64,000 bases of DNA. It comes from Carettochelys insculpta. Lineage: Eukaryota; Chordata; Testudines; Carettochelyidae. Below the pieces are notes generated by a model that saw only the letters and a program-made list of their open reading frames with translations, was not told the DNA's origin and made no database searches. Shown here one piece after another: positions 23,103 to 34,993 of the stretch (its first letter is position 1; the number at the start of each line of letters is the position of its first letter). The DNA lies in NCBI RefSeq assembly GCF_033958435.1, contig NC_134137.1:122238001-122302000 (forward strand), written 5' to 3'. Both the position numbers and the translations under genes were made by a program.

Positions 23103-23335
23103 GTCTAGGTCTACACTGGCTGCAGAAGATCGAACGCTTAGATTCGATCTTCCCGGGTGCCGTTTTGTGCTTGTGCAAAAAGGCGCATTCCAGGGTCAAT
23201 GTCGACTCTGGAACTCCTTGTGAGCCACAAGGATTAAGGAACGTTGGCAGGAGGAGCATTCCTGTCAACATTCTGCAGTGAAGACCAGGACCAATGTTGA
23301 CAGCTGTAAAATTGATTTTAGGTACACAATTGGCC
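23103..23335 (+). mobile_element. Fragment of another GTCTACAC-ended element
   Basis: TCTAGGTCTACACTGGCTGC is followed by AGATCGAACGCTTAGATTCG and a CCGGGTGCCG core, the pattern of one arm of a palindromic element. A matching right terminus is not visible, so it appears truncated. Confidence 0.45.
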
Positions 23336-24408
23336 TGAAGAATTTGGACCTTAAATAGTTAGAGATTGAGAAGACTTATTTTAAAACAAACCTTTACTTT
23401 TAGATTTTTTACTGACATACCAACTTCAAGATATCATTGAAGGGGCAGAACAGAACTATTATAGACAAAGGTCAGGCTTTGCAAGGATGTGTTTTGTTGC
23501 TTTCTGACTTTTTCCATCTCCCACACTGGAGGGAAAACCTACACATGAGGAGGCTGGTAATTAAAATGGACTTAATTAATGTTTTAAGGGAGTAGTCATC
23601 TTAGGCCATTAAATGGGGCCCCTTTCTTTCCCATTCTCTCTCCATCTCTTTTCATCAAACATACCTGACCCACATCTATCCCCATTCCTTTTGCTCACGC
23701 AGACCAATTGTACTCTTCACGGTCTGTATCGAAGTCATGCATATTCTGAAATGTCAGCATTTGACCTAATCTATTAGCTCACTAATTTAATTCTCTAAGA
23801 TCAGCAAAATGCACAAGACCTTGCCAACACCAACAGATTAAAATAAATTCAGAGGTTCTAGGACAAACCACTGTGTTAAAACAAGCCAAAAATATTAAAT
23901 TAGGAGAACATTCAGTAAGCAGATTTGATTCTTCATGCTTCCCAATTACCTCTTCTGATTTGCCTCAAACTTCCCAGAAGAAATTATTGCCCAATACAAG
24001 TTCACATGTGAAAATTCAGGCAAATTAGTTTGTTTTCTGTGAAATTATTTAGTGAAAAGTCATGCTGCTAATGGAAACTTTGCTTCAATCTTAACTATGC
24101 AGAAAAAGCATCCATTTTTACACTCTATTCCTTCTCAAAATAAAAAATCTGTTGAAAAATTGCCAGAATTAATGCTTTAAAGAATTTTTATGATGCTTTA
24201 AAGAATTGATTCTTTATCAAATTTTAATCTATCACAATGAACTTCTTGCTGATGATACCCTTCCAACATTTCAGCTTTTCATTCAGAACACAGAGGCAAT
24301 ATAGACAGAGCTCTGCAGAACTGGTCACAAAATGAACAACACATGAGTAATTGCCAAGCTAGCAACCTCTGATCTGTTAACACAATGGGTACCACTACAA
24401 TTTGCAAT
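23336..24408. other. Intergenic sequence, nothing recognised
   Basis: AT-rich. No protein-like frame, inverted repeat or retroelement tail found. Confidence 0.45.
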
Positions 24409-24410
24409 TA

Positions 24411-24713
24411 CAGTAGACCCCAGACTTATGTATAGGTTGCATTCCTGGGCAACCACAAGTAAGTCAAATTTTGCTTAAGTTGGGATTGGGTGGGGGACGG
24501 GACCTGATGCCTTTGGGTCCCTCGATTCTGGCTACACCTGGATCCTTGGTCCCGTGAGCAGTGGGGAGTCCAGAGCCAGGCGCAGCAGCACTGGTCGGTT
24601 TCCTGGCTCCAGTGAGTGGCTGGGAGCCGGGAACCAGGCCGCCTCTCACAATTTTGACTCACGTTATTGCAAGAAATGCAGAAGTCAAAATCAGGTAAAT
24701 TGGTGGCTTACTG
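24411..24713. mobile_element. Pogo/Tigger-like MITE with TA target
   Basis: The left end CAGTAGACCCCAGACTTATG and a right end whose complement begins CAGTAAGCCACC share CAGTA tips, and TA flanks both sides (24409-24410, 24714-24715), as for Tc1/mariner-pogo insertions. The centre is GC-rich, with GGTCGGTTTCCTGGCTCC. The same blocks are expanded at 51826-52510. No transposase remains. Internal TIR similarity beyond the tips is low, so the family call is moderate. Confidence 0.5.
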
Positions 24714-25039
24714 TACACAATTATTCAAAATAAATACAATCCTGTACTAATGATTTCATGGTCACTTAACAGGTCTGGAACTTTCAGAATTACCATCTAT
24801 ACAGTTTGCACTAGCATATTGCCTGAAGAAATGGTAAGATACTAAACCCCAGGTGAAGTCATCCTGGTCTCAGTTCTGTCCTACAGTGGGTATGTGTACA
24901 TCACCACACAGTGAAACAATCAGAAGCATATAAGAATGGACATCCTGGGCACCAGACCAATGCTTCACCTAGCCCTATACTCTGCCTTTTAACAAATGGC
25001 TGGTGCTGGATGCTTCAGAGGGAGTGATCAGACAAGGGA

Positions 25040-25720
25040 ATTTTATGGAGTTATCCACCCTATATTATCGAGTCTGAACTTCAACAGTTTGGCGTTTAGG
25101 GACATTGAAAGCCCTACAGGTTGCATCCCTGACCACCTTGGCCGAGAATCATAAAGAGAACTATCCCCAATTAAATCTTCCCATTCTTCTTTGAACTCAG
25201 TCGTACTTTTGGCCTTCACTTCACCTGCCAATGAATTGCACAAGGGAAGACGTACTTCTTTACGCTTGTTTTAAATCTCTTGGCTGTTAATTTCACTGGA
25301 TGACCTATATTTCATGGGCCATACAATGTTCAAAAATAAGAATAACTACATTTCGTTTTTCACTTTTCCCCATATCCTCACAATCTTAAAGGTCTATCCT
25401 ATCTTCCCTAATTTACCTTTTCCCAAGCTGAACAGTTTCAGTCGTTTGAATCTCTTCTCATATGTACACTGTTTCACACTCTTCATCATTTCTCTTGCCC
25501 TTCTCCATACATTTTCCAATTCTAACAGACTTTTTAAAATGGAATAACCCAAACTGCTTTCAGGAGGAGGTGGACTAATGATTTACATAATGGCATTATG
25601 AAATCTGGTGTCTTATCATCAATCCCTTCCCTAATGGTTCCTAGCATTATAGCATGTTTTTGACTGCCACTGCACACCATGTAGATGTTTTCAGAGAACT
25701 ATCCATGGTGAAAATATATT
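25040..25720 (-). mobile_element. CR1/L3-superfamily LINE remnant, minus strand
   Basis: On the plus strand the segment contains TCTCTTCTCATATG-ACACTGTTTCA, TTCTCTTGCCCTTCTCCATAC and TTTTTGACTGCCACTGCACA, then ATGTTTTCAGAGAACTATCC. This order is a common CR1-superfamily stretch in reptiles read from its 3' side. It has no open frame. Boundaries are approximate. Confidence 0.55.
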
Positions 25721-26079
25721 CAGTTGAGAGACTTTTAAATGGAAGTAACATATTTTAAAAATAGACTATGCAAGAACGATCAAATTATAAATTTACTCTG
25801 TTGTGCCTGCTTCTTCACTCGTTTACTAGGGCAAAATATTGTGGCAAAATTTTATTTGTATAGCACCAATGACAAAATGTTAATACAAAAGGAATGTATA
25901 GATGGGTACAAATCTTTGAAAGTAATAAGAACAAATAATTAAACTACAACAGCTATCTCAAAATTTTTAACTTCACAATATCAGAATTTTCTCTGTATTT
26001 TGCATGATTCAAGTGATATGCCAACCAACGTTACTTTGTATCTAGAAAAAAATCTATTGCTAATGCATGCAATGTACAT
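25721..26079. other. Short AT-rich stretch, nothing recognised
   Basis: No repeats or protein-like frames seen between the LINE remnant and the next family B element. Confidence 0.4.
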
Positions 26080-26082
26080 TAG

Positions 26083-26508
26083 GGCTATAGCTACAATGGC
26101 AAGCTTTCTGGACAAAATCAGAGTTTTGTCGACAAACTCGCTGCACGTGCACACACAAAATACATTTTGCTGACAGTCTCTTGACAATACTCAGCACTTC
26201 CATCAACGACCTTCTGCCTCTCCCAGATGAGGAAAAACAAGCTGTTGACAAACAAGCTGTGTAGATGCTCTGGGGGGGCCTTCTGTCGACTGACAGGGCT
26301 TCTAGGACACTGGACAGCCCTGTCTTCTGCGCTTCCAGTTGGCTGTTTTGTTGACAGAGTGGCCAGGCAGTCCAGCCGCTCTGTCGACAGAGCATATCAC
26401 TTTCATTCTGCTTTAGTGTATGGCTGCACTCTGTCAACAGATGTTTTGTTGGAAAATCTCTTCCAATAGAATTATCTGTTGACAGATGCTTCTAGGGCAG
26501 CAATAGCC
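26083..26508. mobile_element. Family B inverted-repeat element, TSD TAG
   Basis: It begins GGCTATAGCTACAATGG and ends with the complement of GGCTATTGCTGCC. TAG is present at 26080-26082 and 26509-26511. Dense TTTTGTCGACA, CTGTTGACA and TCTGTCGACAG boxes in both orientations match 18221-18609. 426 bp, non-coding. Confidence 0.85.
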
Positions 26509-26511
26509 TAG

Positions 26512-28269
26512 GGGGTGTTTTTAAAGACAGTAATACGTGCTCTTATACCTGAATAGTGAGAAAATGCCAGCAAGACTATAATTTTACGTCTATCCTCAAC
26601 TTTTAAATTATTTCTTTAGAAGCCAGTTCTCCCTTCACATCATAAAGGTGAATGCAAAATCTTTATAAAGGTGTAGAAACTCACAAATAATACTGCAGAA
26701 TTTCATACTAGACTAAAGTAGACTTCCTAACGAAAGTTGAAGTACTGTATATGGAAATGAAATTAAACATTATAAGAACATAAAATATACTAATGTTTTA
26801 TATAGATATAAGCTTTCATGAGGGAGCCCACAGAGTTTTTCCTTATTTATACATGGGAAAGAGTTGGGAGGGAGGGGAAAGCTGACAGCCTCTTTAAAAA
26901 TTCCTCTCAGATCCCAGCAGATTTTTTTTCCTTCAACGTTTCTTGGTGACTAAAATTTATCCCCACCTTCCATATTTCTAAAAGAAACGTCATGAGCACA
27001 GAATGGAGAAATCCTGAAGAAATATGTCAATCATATTTTGCCAGGCCAGCTGTAGCTTATTAGTTACCTCAGAAAAGTAACAGTAATATACAGTGAAAAG
27101 AACCTAAGTATACACTTGAACTCTGGCAAAGCTTATCAAGATGTAACTGTGTGGGCAAGCAAACGGGGACTTGGATTAAAAAGGCATGTGGAGCACTAAC
27201 AGTAGAAACTGTTACATTTATTAGAAAATGATCAGAAGGGACGGAGTAGCACATAAGCAAAGGTAAGCTGGGTCACTGTAAGGTTGTTATAAAGGGATTG
27301 GGCACGAAAGTGACTCTGCATCACGGGCAGCCATCCAGCAGACAGACAGAATAGTTACCCTGACAGTGACAGGCTTGTATCCTGCATACATTAATGAGGC
27401 AGGGCAATGAGCACAAAGACCCCACAAGGGTATTCAGATACTAACATCTGTCAGGATGTGTGTAATCACAATTGGTCAATGCCACCATCTGCCATGGCTG
27501 TTTGGCAAGAGGCATTCCTTGTAACAAACGAAAGGAGGAGAAAAAGCAATGAAAAACTGTCAGTGTTGTTCATTTAGTATGCAAATCGCCAACACAGTAC
27601 TCCTGGCTTCTGCGATTCCCTGCTGCAAGTCTTTTAACAGTGTAGGTCAGTGGTGATCAAACTTTTGCAGTTGTCCCCACACCCTTACCAGGGGAGCAGG
27701 GGGAAGGTGCAGGCAGCAGCAAGCAGCAATAGTGGGGTCTGGAAAACTAAGGAAGAGCAGGGTGCAGCTATGCAGCCAGACACAGAGAAGCAGTGGTCTG
27801 GAACCTAATACAATATAAATCTATCAGAGCTTGCTCTGTATCAGCATGACAGGAGCTTGCCTCCAAGTTATGCTGTACTAATAGGCTATAGGAACAATGC
27901 ATGCAAAAATAATGAATAGTTGCACTTTTATTTAATGGTATTTCAGGCACGTTGTCTTGGAAGTCTTGTTAGCCACATTACAAGCTAAGATAAAGGTGAA
28001 TAGAGGTTCACAATGAAACCGCTTTGGTTCTCAGGGCATACATTTGCATGCATGCTCACTGGTTGAAAGCTTCCAAAGTATTGACGTGACTCAGGAAACT
28101 AAGTCCCATATGAAAGAGTGATTTAGGAGCACAAGTGCAAGTCAAAGTCTCTGAGACTTAGGCAAGTAAGTACCTAAATCACCTCTGATTATGGGACTTA
28201 GGGATTCTTTGGAAATTTCTAGGTACATTCGTACCTCATACCCAAAGCCACACTGCTGCACTTGTACAT
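26512..28269. other. Intergenic sequence with a possible hAT end
   Basis: Mostly AT-rich. Near 27656 CAGTGGTGATCAAACTTTTG resembles the left terminus of a hAT MITE, followed by a GC-rich AGGGGGAAGGTGCAGGCAGC stretch, but I found no right terminus. Otherwise nothing recognised. Confidence 0.4.
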
Positions 28270-28272
28270 TTT

Positions 28273-28703
28273 GGCCTTGTTTACACACACCCCTCCCTTT
28301 CGGAAGGGGCATGTTAATGAGGCACTTTGGAACAGCTTAATGAGGCGGTGACATGCATATTTAGTGCCTCATTAGCATAATGGCAGCCAGTTGCGCTTCA
28401 AAAGTGCTTCTTTCAAAACACAAACTGGCTATATAGACACGGGCACTTTGAAATAAGCCACTCTTCGAAATTCCCTTATTCCCAATTCATTTTGGGAATA
28501 AGAGAATTTCAAAGTGTACTTATTTCGAAGCACCCGTGTCTATACAGCCAGTCTGCATTTTGAAAGCAGCACTTTCGAAGCATGACTGACTGCCATTATG
28601 CCAATGAGGCACTGAATATGCAGGTCAGAGCCTCATTAACCTGTTCCAAAGTGCCACATTAACGTGCCCTGTCCAAAAGGGAGGGGCGTGTGTAAACAGG
28701 GCC
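28273..28703. mobile_element. Family I near-complete palindrome, TSD TTT
   Basis: The left end GGCCTTGTTTACACACACCC and the reverse-complemented right end GGCCCTGTTTACACACGCCC match closely, and the arms pair almost to the middle. ATTCCCTTATTCCC is answered by GGGAATAAGAGAATTT near the apex at about 28485. TTT flanks both sides, though in a T-run. The element is 431 bp and could fold as one long hairpin. It shares AGTGCCTCATTAGCAT with family H. Confidence 0.82.
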
Positions 28704-28706
28704 TTT

Positions 28707-30954
28707 GAATTGCATTTTCAGTAGTGTCTTGATACGAGGGCAATGTTTCTGACTGAGAATGGTATTCATATCAGTATTTGCTGGGGGACACCATAGCAGC
28801 TGTCCTCACTTCATGGTGTCTCCCTCGAAGTACCTGGTACCATACAGACTTTGCACTTCCATGCTATCGAGCTACTAGGAGATTTTGCTTTTGCTCATGC
28901 ACACCATATTTTACCAGCTTTACAAACATTTTCTTTCTGTCAGAATTGGAGCAACTGAAAGATGGCAGTGATGCCTTCTTCAGTGGAGAACACAGTTAAT
29001 CTCCACAAACTGTGTCTACCTACCAAACTATGTGCACAATTTATACCATCTGTGAACAGCTTATTTGACAGAGGAACAGAAATCAAGGTATGAGTTCTGC
29101 ATGACAGATGTGCTGGCCACTGTGTGTGGGAGAGGGAGAGAACGCCACCGCCTTCTCATCACTGTTTGGGTGTCTTATAGCTTATCCTTAGAGGCACTGG
29201 GGAAAAGGAGCCGCTGCAGTCCAGCTAGCACATAGACTGTGACCATGCCAGGCTGTTGCACACGTGAGGAAAGACGAAGGAGGCTTTTCATGCCCTGATT
29301 CCGTGATCCTAGAGCAGTCACACACAAGCTGACCCAGACTGAGCCCCATTAAAAACTGAACATTTATCAACGGCAATAGTTAAATTCACCATAGTGCAAT
29401 ATTTGCAATATTTTCCATTCTAAGTACTGAGAATATAGAAAATGCTGCAGTAGAGAGAAATATCTTTGTACAATTTGTGTCAATTTTTAAAAAGAAATTA
29501 CACTGAATCTTCCACTTCCCTTTGACAAGCTGTGTAATCTCCTTCAACCACTTTGAATATGCCTTTTTGTTTTTCAGTCTTATAACATAAGAGGATATAG
29601 ACACATTCTTTCATTCATACGTGCACAAATTTCAAATGCACAATGCCATGCATTTCTTTTCTGAAAAGAAGTGTTTAACTATTGAAGTAAAATTATATCT
29701 AGCCCTTGTAAACAAATGTTCCTTTTGGTAAACTTGTTTTTAAATATTGGAGAAGGTTCACCAATGTATGTAAAAAGACTGAAGTTCATCTCTGTTCCAT
29801 TCTCTCCCAAAATTCTCCCCAAGTTATTGCTGTACTGCAGGCTATTAACATTTCTATACGGTCACTATTGTAGAATACTAGATAGGCAGTTTTACACAGA
29901 AACATTAATAGTAACGGTAACAAGTTTGGAGGGATGGAGAAGAAAATTGGACAGAGGAGTCTCCACATAGAGTGGCATGATAGAGGTTCTCATCGTTTGG
30001 TCTATTTGATATTAACATAGGAGGGCCACAGTCAAATACATGATTGGGTTTAAACTATGGTATTTGAACAAGAACTCATTATAAATAATCTCATTGATTA
30101 TGAAAGGGATGAGCCAAATACTTCAGAGATTTAGATTTGCCAAGTCTGCAATGTATCAGAACTTCAAGATTTTATAATTAACAATATCCTTTATGACAGC
30201 CAAGCCAGTCAGCTAGAACAAAAGATAAAATCTTTCAGCTGGACCACTGAACATTTGCCAGGAAGACCACAATAAAATGTAGGTAATAAAATTTCTAATT
30301 AACAGCTACGAACTTGAGCCGTACTTCATAAAACAATAAAACATAAAGCAGTGGTATTTGATCAACTACTGTAGCTGTCACATGCAAAAGTCACCTTCAC
30401 AAAGAAAAGTACTTTCACCATTAACTCACTACCTTCTTTTCCCTTCCTGCAATAACCTACAGGACTATACTTGGGGATTTAAAATTATAACACAGGAAAG
30501 TACATGAGAGGTAGCAGCTATTCAACCCACCCCAAAAACATAGAAAACGAGCTATATGTCAGCGAGCTGCACAAGTCTAGGAATATCTCTTTGCATCTCT
30601 GGCATATAGCACGCACAATGATTTATAACTGTGAGGACTGGATGGCAAGGCAGGGAAACCATCAGGGATTGGAGGAGCAAAACTTTGTACTACATGCTTA
30701 ATAACAGTGTGCCTCTTTAAAGATTTCATAATTTGTATCATGAGCTCTTCTATGAGCACACTGTAAGTTGGTATGCTTATGTAAAAGAAAAGTCGAAAAA
30801 AATCTGATTTGGGGAATGACACTCATGAAGAAATTATGCCTTGAGACTGAAACTTTACTTTAATAGAGATCATTGTTTCCTGTAACAAAATAAGTAGAAA
30901 GGGCCAGATTCTACACAGTGATGTAAATTCAAAAAAAACTTTACTGATTACTGA
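28707..30954. other. Intergenic sequence, nothing recognised
   Basis: AT-rich DNA with scattered 60-85 codon open frames of no recognisable family. No inverted repeats, tails or splice-flanked exon found. Confidence 0.45.
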
Positions 30955-31320
30955 ATTAATGAAAACACTCCAGATTTTCCGCCATGTAACGGTGACCACA
31001 TTTGGAACCCTATGTCTTGTTTCTAATTCTAAAAAGTACACTTAATACAGTTCATATATTTTCAAATGTCACAAATCATTTTGAGCAGAATAATAATTTT
31101 ACAGATAAGAAAACTAACACAAAAATTTTGCATCAATGACAGCTATTTCAGGAACGACACCGTGTTAAACTGCCTGATAACTTTACTGACCTTTCCCTAT
31201 GTGTTAGCTGGATCATCTTTTTTATTGTAAAACACTTGTCTGGGTGTCTGCAAGTTGGTGTGCATCTCCTCCATACACCTACCAGAACAACAGTTATCAG
31301 ACAACAGTTTAAGTCACATG
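30955..31320 (+). repeat. Local duplication, first copy
   Basis: ATTAATGAAAACACTCCAG begins a ~366-bp block repeated in the same orientation at 31751-32108. The copies differ by a handful of substitutions and by about 8 extra bases (TGTTAGCT) here near 31201. The duplicated piece has no gene or transposon signature. Confidence 0.9.
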
Positions 31321-31716
31321 ACTATCATAATACAGTTAGTTTAGTCAGAATATTTACATATAGCTTCCCTGAGAGAAGACCAGCAAAAGCACCTGGGTCA
31401 CAAACACACATAGGCTAGCAAAGCTATGTAGAGTCTTTTCAAAGTCAGTAATAAAAATTATTAATTACCTTCCATGAACTATCTCCATTACTGCCTCTGC
31501 AAGCTGACATTCAGGAACCTTGAGGATTAATTACTTGTAATGAAGCTCACTTCTGCATTATGCAGTTAAACCCAACTCCCTACTGCAAATGAGTTTGACC
31601 TTTCCTGCACTGCATGCTGTGGAATCTCCTAACCAGAACTGTTCTCTGTTAATGTGTTCACTGAGAAAACGTGCTCATGTATTATCCATGTCAAGACTGG
31701 AACAAAATGTCCATGT

Positions 31717-31718
<2 letters not shown>
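31321..31718. other. Spacer between the duplicated blocks
   Basis: About 400 bp of AT-rich unique DNA with no recognisable element. Confidence 0.5.

Positions 31719-31719
<1 letters not shown>

Positions 31720-31752
<33 letters not shown>
31720..31752. repeat. (AT)n microsatellite
   Basis: About 30 bp of uninterrupted TA dinucleotides immediately before the second duplicated block; a shorter TATATATA lies just past that block at about 32111. Confidence 0.95.
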
Positions 31753-31756
<4 letters not shown>

Positions 31757-32108
31757 GAAAACACTCCAGATTTTCCGCCATGTAACGGTGACCACATTTG
31801 GAACCCTATTTCTTGTTTATGCTTCTAAAAAGTACGCTTAATACAGTTCATATATTTTCAAATGTCACAAATCATTTTGAGCAGAACAATAATTTTCCAG
31901 ATAAGAAAACTAACACAAAAATTTTGCATCAATGACAGCTATTTCAGGAACGACACAGTGTTAAACTGCCTGATAACTTTATTGACCTTTCCCTATGGGA
32001 TCATCTTTTTTATTGTAAAACACTTGTCTGGGTGTCTGCAAGTTGGTGTGCATCTCCCCCATACACCTACCAGAACAACAGTTATCAGACAACAGTTTAA
32101 GACACATG
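31751..32108 (+). repeat. Local duplication, second copy
   Basis: This is the second copy of the block at 30955-31320, ending after CAGACAACAGTTTAAGACACATG. It abuts (AT)n sequence on both sides, which suggests the AT tracts took part in the duplication or in inserting the copy. Confidence 0.9.
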
Positions 32109-33877
32109 TTATATATATAAAACTTGTGGACACTGCTTGGTGAGCTATTACAGATTAATAGAATCACTGAATATTAATGAGATAATTAAAGGCTTTTAAA
32201 AGTCTTAGGTGTGAAATTCGAACCCCGGCCTATCTCTGGAAATTCCCAAGAGCTGCATGAAATGCTGCAGAGATGGGATGCGGGTTCCAGGTTATACTGA
32301 TTGGTGATCACAGAACAACTGATACAGTTGCTAACAGCACAATAAATAAATGTTCATGTATTCCCCAGTAAATAAATCCATTAAATAAACTGTAGTATGA
32401 AATTTAACAACTACCATGCAATCCATAATGAGTCTTTCTGGAAGAATTAAAATTCTATGCATGTCTGATCTCATTGACCAGGTAGGATTTGTATCATGTT
32501 AAATCAAACTCCCCACACTTCTGCCTGAAGCTCAAATCTGTTTGCTCAAAGAACAATGGATTTTTAGTGGCAATAAGCACAAAAGAAGCAAAAAGCAAGA
32601 AATAAATAAAATAAATAAATTGTTCATGAAAATACTTTTATTCTTGATGTTTGATATCACTCTAACCTCAAAATAGGTATAGGGAACCATTCATTTCTAG
32701 GTGTCAGCAAAATGAAAGCTTTGGCTAAAAGATAAAATTATTTAAGGGTTGTTCTTGCAAATTTTCCATGTGTGAAGGATTGTTGCTCACATAAAAAGCC
32801 ACATTAAATGCAGTGGTGCTATTAAGGTGAACAAGGCTCTCAGGATCAAGCCTACAGGTTGTTTTCAAAAACAAAGGGAGCAATCTTTGAGTGTGGGGAG
32901 CAAAGGGTGGGTGGAAAGCACTCCACTTACTTTGACTCAAGCCCCTGGTGACAGGAGATCAAACTCTGAAGAAGTTTGTTTACTAGAGCACCTGGGATCT
33001 TTTGTTCTTCCTTGACAGAATTTAGGATAAGTACATTCTGTTTTCCACCCTAGGCGTAGGGACTGGACTATTAGAGATGGGTGAGAGATGCAGAGGCCAG
33101 CTTCAGAAGGCTGAGTCACTGACTGACCAAGTTTCAGCTGGATGGAAAACTTAAAAAAGCATATGCCTGACCCCTTTCTTCTTTTCCATGTATCAGGCAG
33201 TTACTTCTCTAATTGCTCTGCTGCTGAATTTAAGGCAGAGTAGAGCTCCCTCGTAAGCAGAACATTCAGCAAATGCTGCTGTCACGCTGCCAGGCAGCTA
33301 GGAGGTTAGTTACACACAGTTTACCTTTTTTAAGGTTCTCACAGTCATTAAGGCCAGAAACTCACTTGTTTTAATTAAAACATAAGTGTGGAACTTCCAA
33401 ACACTGATGGACTTGGTCCTGCTCTCTTGGGATAGCTTTCCACCTGCTGTGGTAAAGTAGGGTTGCAAGTTTTTTTCTTTTAATATAGTAGTATTTGGTG
33501 AATAATTTGGGGACTGTCTATTTGCCACTAAGTATTGGCACTTTGGTATGAATTTCTGTGATGTATGAATGGTTCCTTCAAGTCACCAAAGTTTGTGCAA
33601 AGAAGTCCCGCATCCATTTCTTATTAGACTTAATTCTGAAACCCATGAACATGACAATTTCCACACGTATGAAGGAAAACTACTACATTTCATGAAATCT
33701 TGTGTGAGCTCTAACATACCTGATTATCAGCTAGCTTTTACATATCAAATGCGCCCAGCTGAGGATTAAAAATGGTTTGCTATCAGTCTTACATCAAAAA
33801 ACATTAACGTCACTCTAATATTCTGTGATGTAAGGAGTAGCACAGCAGATGGAATAAACAGCCTTTGTAATCAGTCA
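32109..33877. other. Intergenic sequence, nothing recognised
   Basis: AT-rich, with short AAATAAATAAA runs near 32600. No protein-like frames or transposon ends identified. Confidence 0.45.
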
Positions 33878-34993
33878 GGCTACTATGGCCACACAGCAAA
33901 GTTATTTCGAGACAACAGATGTTATTTCAAAATGCCTTTGCGAGCATTTACACTATGCACACACCATTTTGAAATAAATTTGAAATAGCAGGCTTGTTAT
34001 TTCAAATTTCGTAAACCTCATTACAGGAGAAGTAACACCTATTTGGAAATAGGTACTGTTAAGACACAGGATAGCACTATTTTGAAATAAGCCATAATGG
34101 TGTCCAATGGCACAATTTCAAAATAGTTATTATGTGTCTAGACATACTATTTCGAAATAGCTGGGTGCGATTTTGAAATGTACTTCTTGGCTACGTCTAC
34201 ACGTGCACCCAACTTCGAAATAGCTTATTTCGATGTTGCGACATCGAAATAGGCTATTTCGATGAATAACGTCTACACGTCCTCCAGGGCTGGCAACGTC
34301 GATGTTCAACTTCGACGTTGCTCAGCCCAACATCGAAATAGGCACAGCGAGGGAACGTCTACAAGCCAAAGTAGCACACATCGAAATAAGGGAGCCAGGC
34401 ACAGCTGCAGACAGGGTCACGGGGAGGACTCAACAGCAAGTCGCTCCCTTAAAGGGCCCCTCCCAGACACACTTTCATTAAACAGTGCAAGATACACAGA
34501 GCCAACAACTAGTTGCAGACCCTGTATATGCAGCACGGACCCCCAGCTGCAGCAGCAGCAGCCAGAAGCCCTGGGCTAAGGGCTGCTGCCCACGGTGACC
34601 ACAGAGCCCCGCAAGGGCTGGAGAGAGAGTATCTCTCAACCCCCCAGCTGATGGCCGCCATGGAGGACCCCGCTATTTCGATGTTGCGGGACGCGGATCG
34701 TCTACACGTCCCTACTTCGATGTTGAACGTCGAAGTAGGGCGCTATTCCCATCCGCTCATGGGGTTAGCGACTTCGACGTCTCGCCGCCTAACGTCGATT
34801 TCAACTTCGAAATAGCGCCCAACACGTGTAGACGTGACGGGCGCTATTTCGAAGTTACTGCCGCTACTTCGAAGTAGCGTGCACGTGTAGACGCAGCTCT
34901 TATGTGTAGCTGTGTTATTTCGAAACAAACTATTTCAGAATCTCTATTCCAGAATGGATTATTTCTAAATAACGCTGCTGTGTGGACACAGCC
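33878..34993. mobile_element. Family F element split by nested A4
   Basis: The left end GGCTACTATGGCCACACAGC followed by AAAGTTATTTCGA pairs with a right end whose complement is GGCTGTGTCCACACAGCAG then CGTTATTTAG. The interior is rich in TATTTCGAAATAG and TTTGAAATAA. Flanks TCA and CAA are not a clean duplication, so the tips are approximate. Removing A4 leaves about 400 bp. Confidence 0.65.
34189..34898 (+). mobile_element. Family A element copy A4, 710 bp, TSD CTT
   Basis: Ends GGCTACGTCTACACGTG and the complement of AGCTGCGTCTACACGTG, with CTT at 34186-34188 and 34899-34901. It is the same subgroup as A3 and A7, in the opposite orientation, with only a few differences by eye. It is nested inside the family F element. 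Both internal open frames (105 and 100 codons) are kept. Confidence 0.9.
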
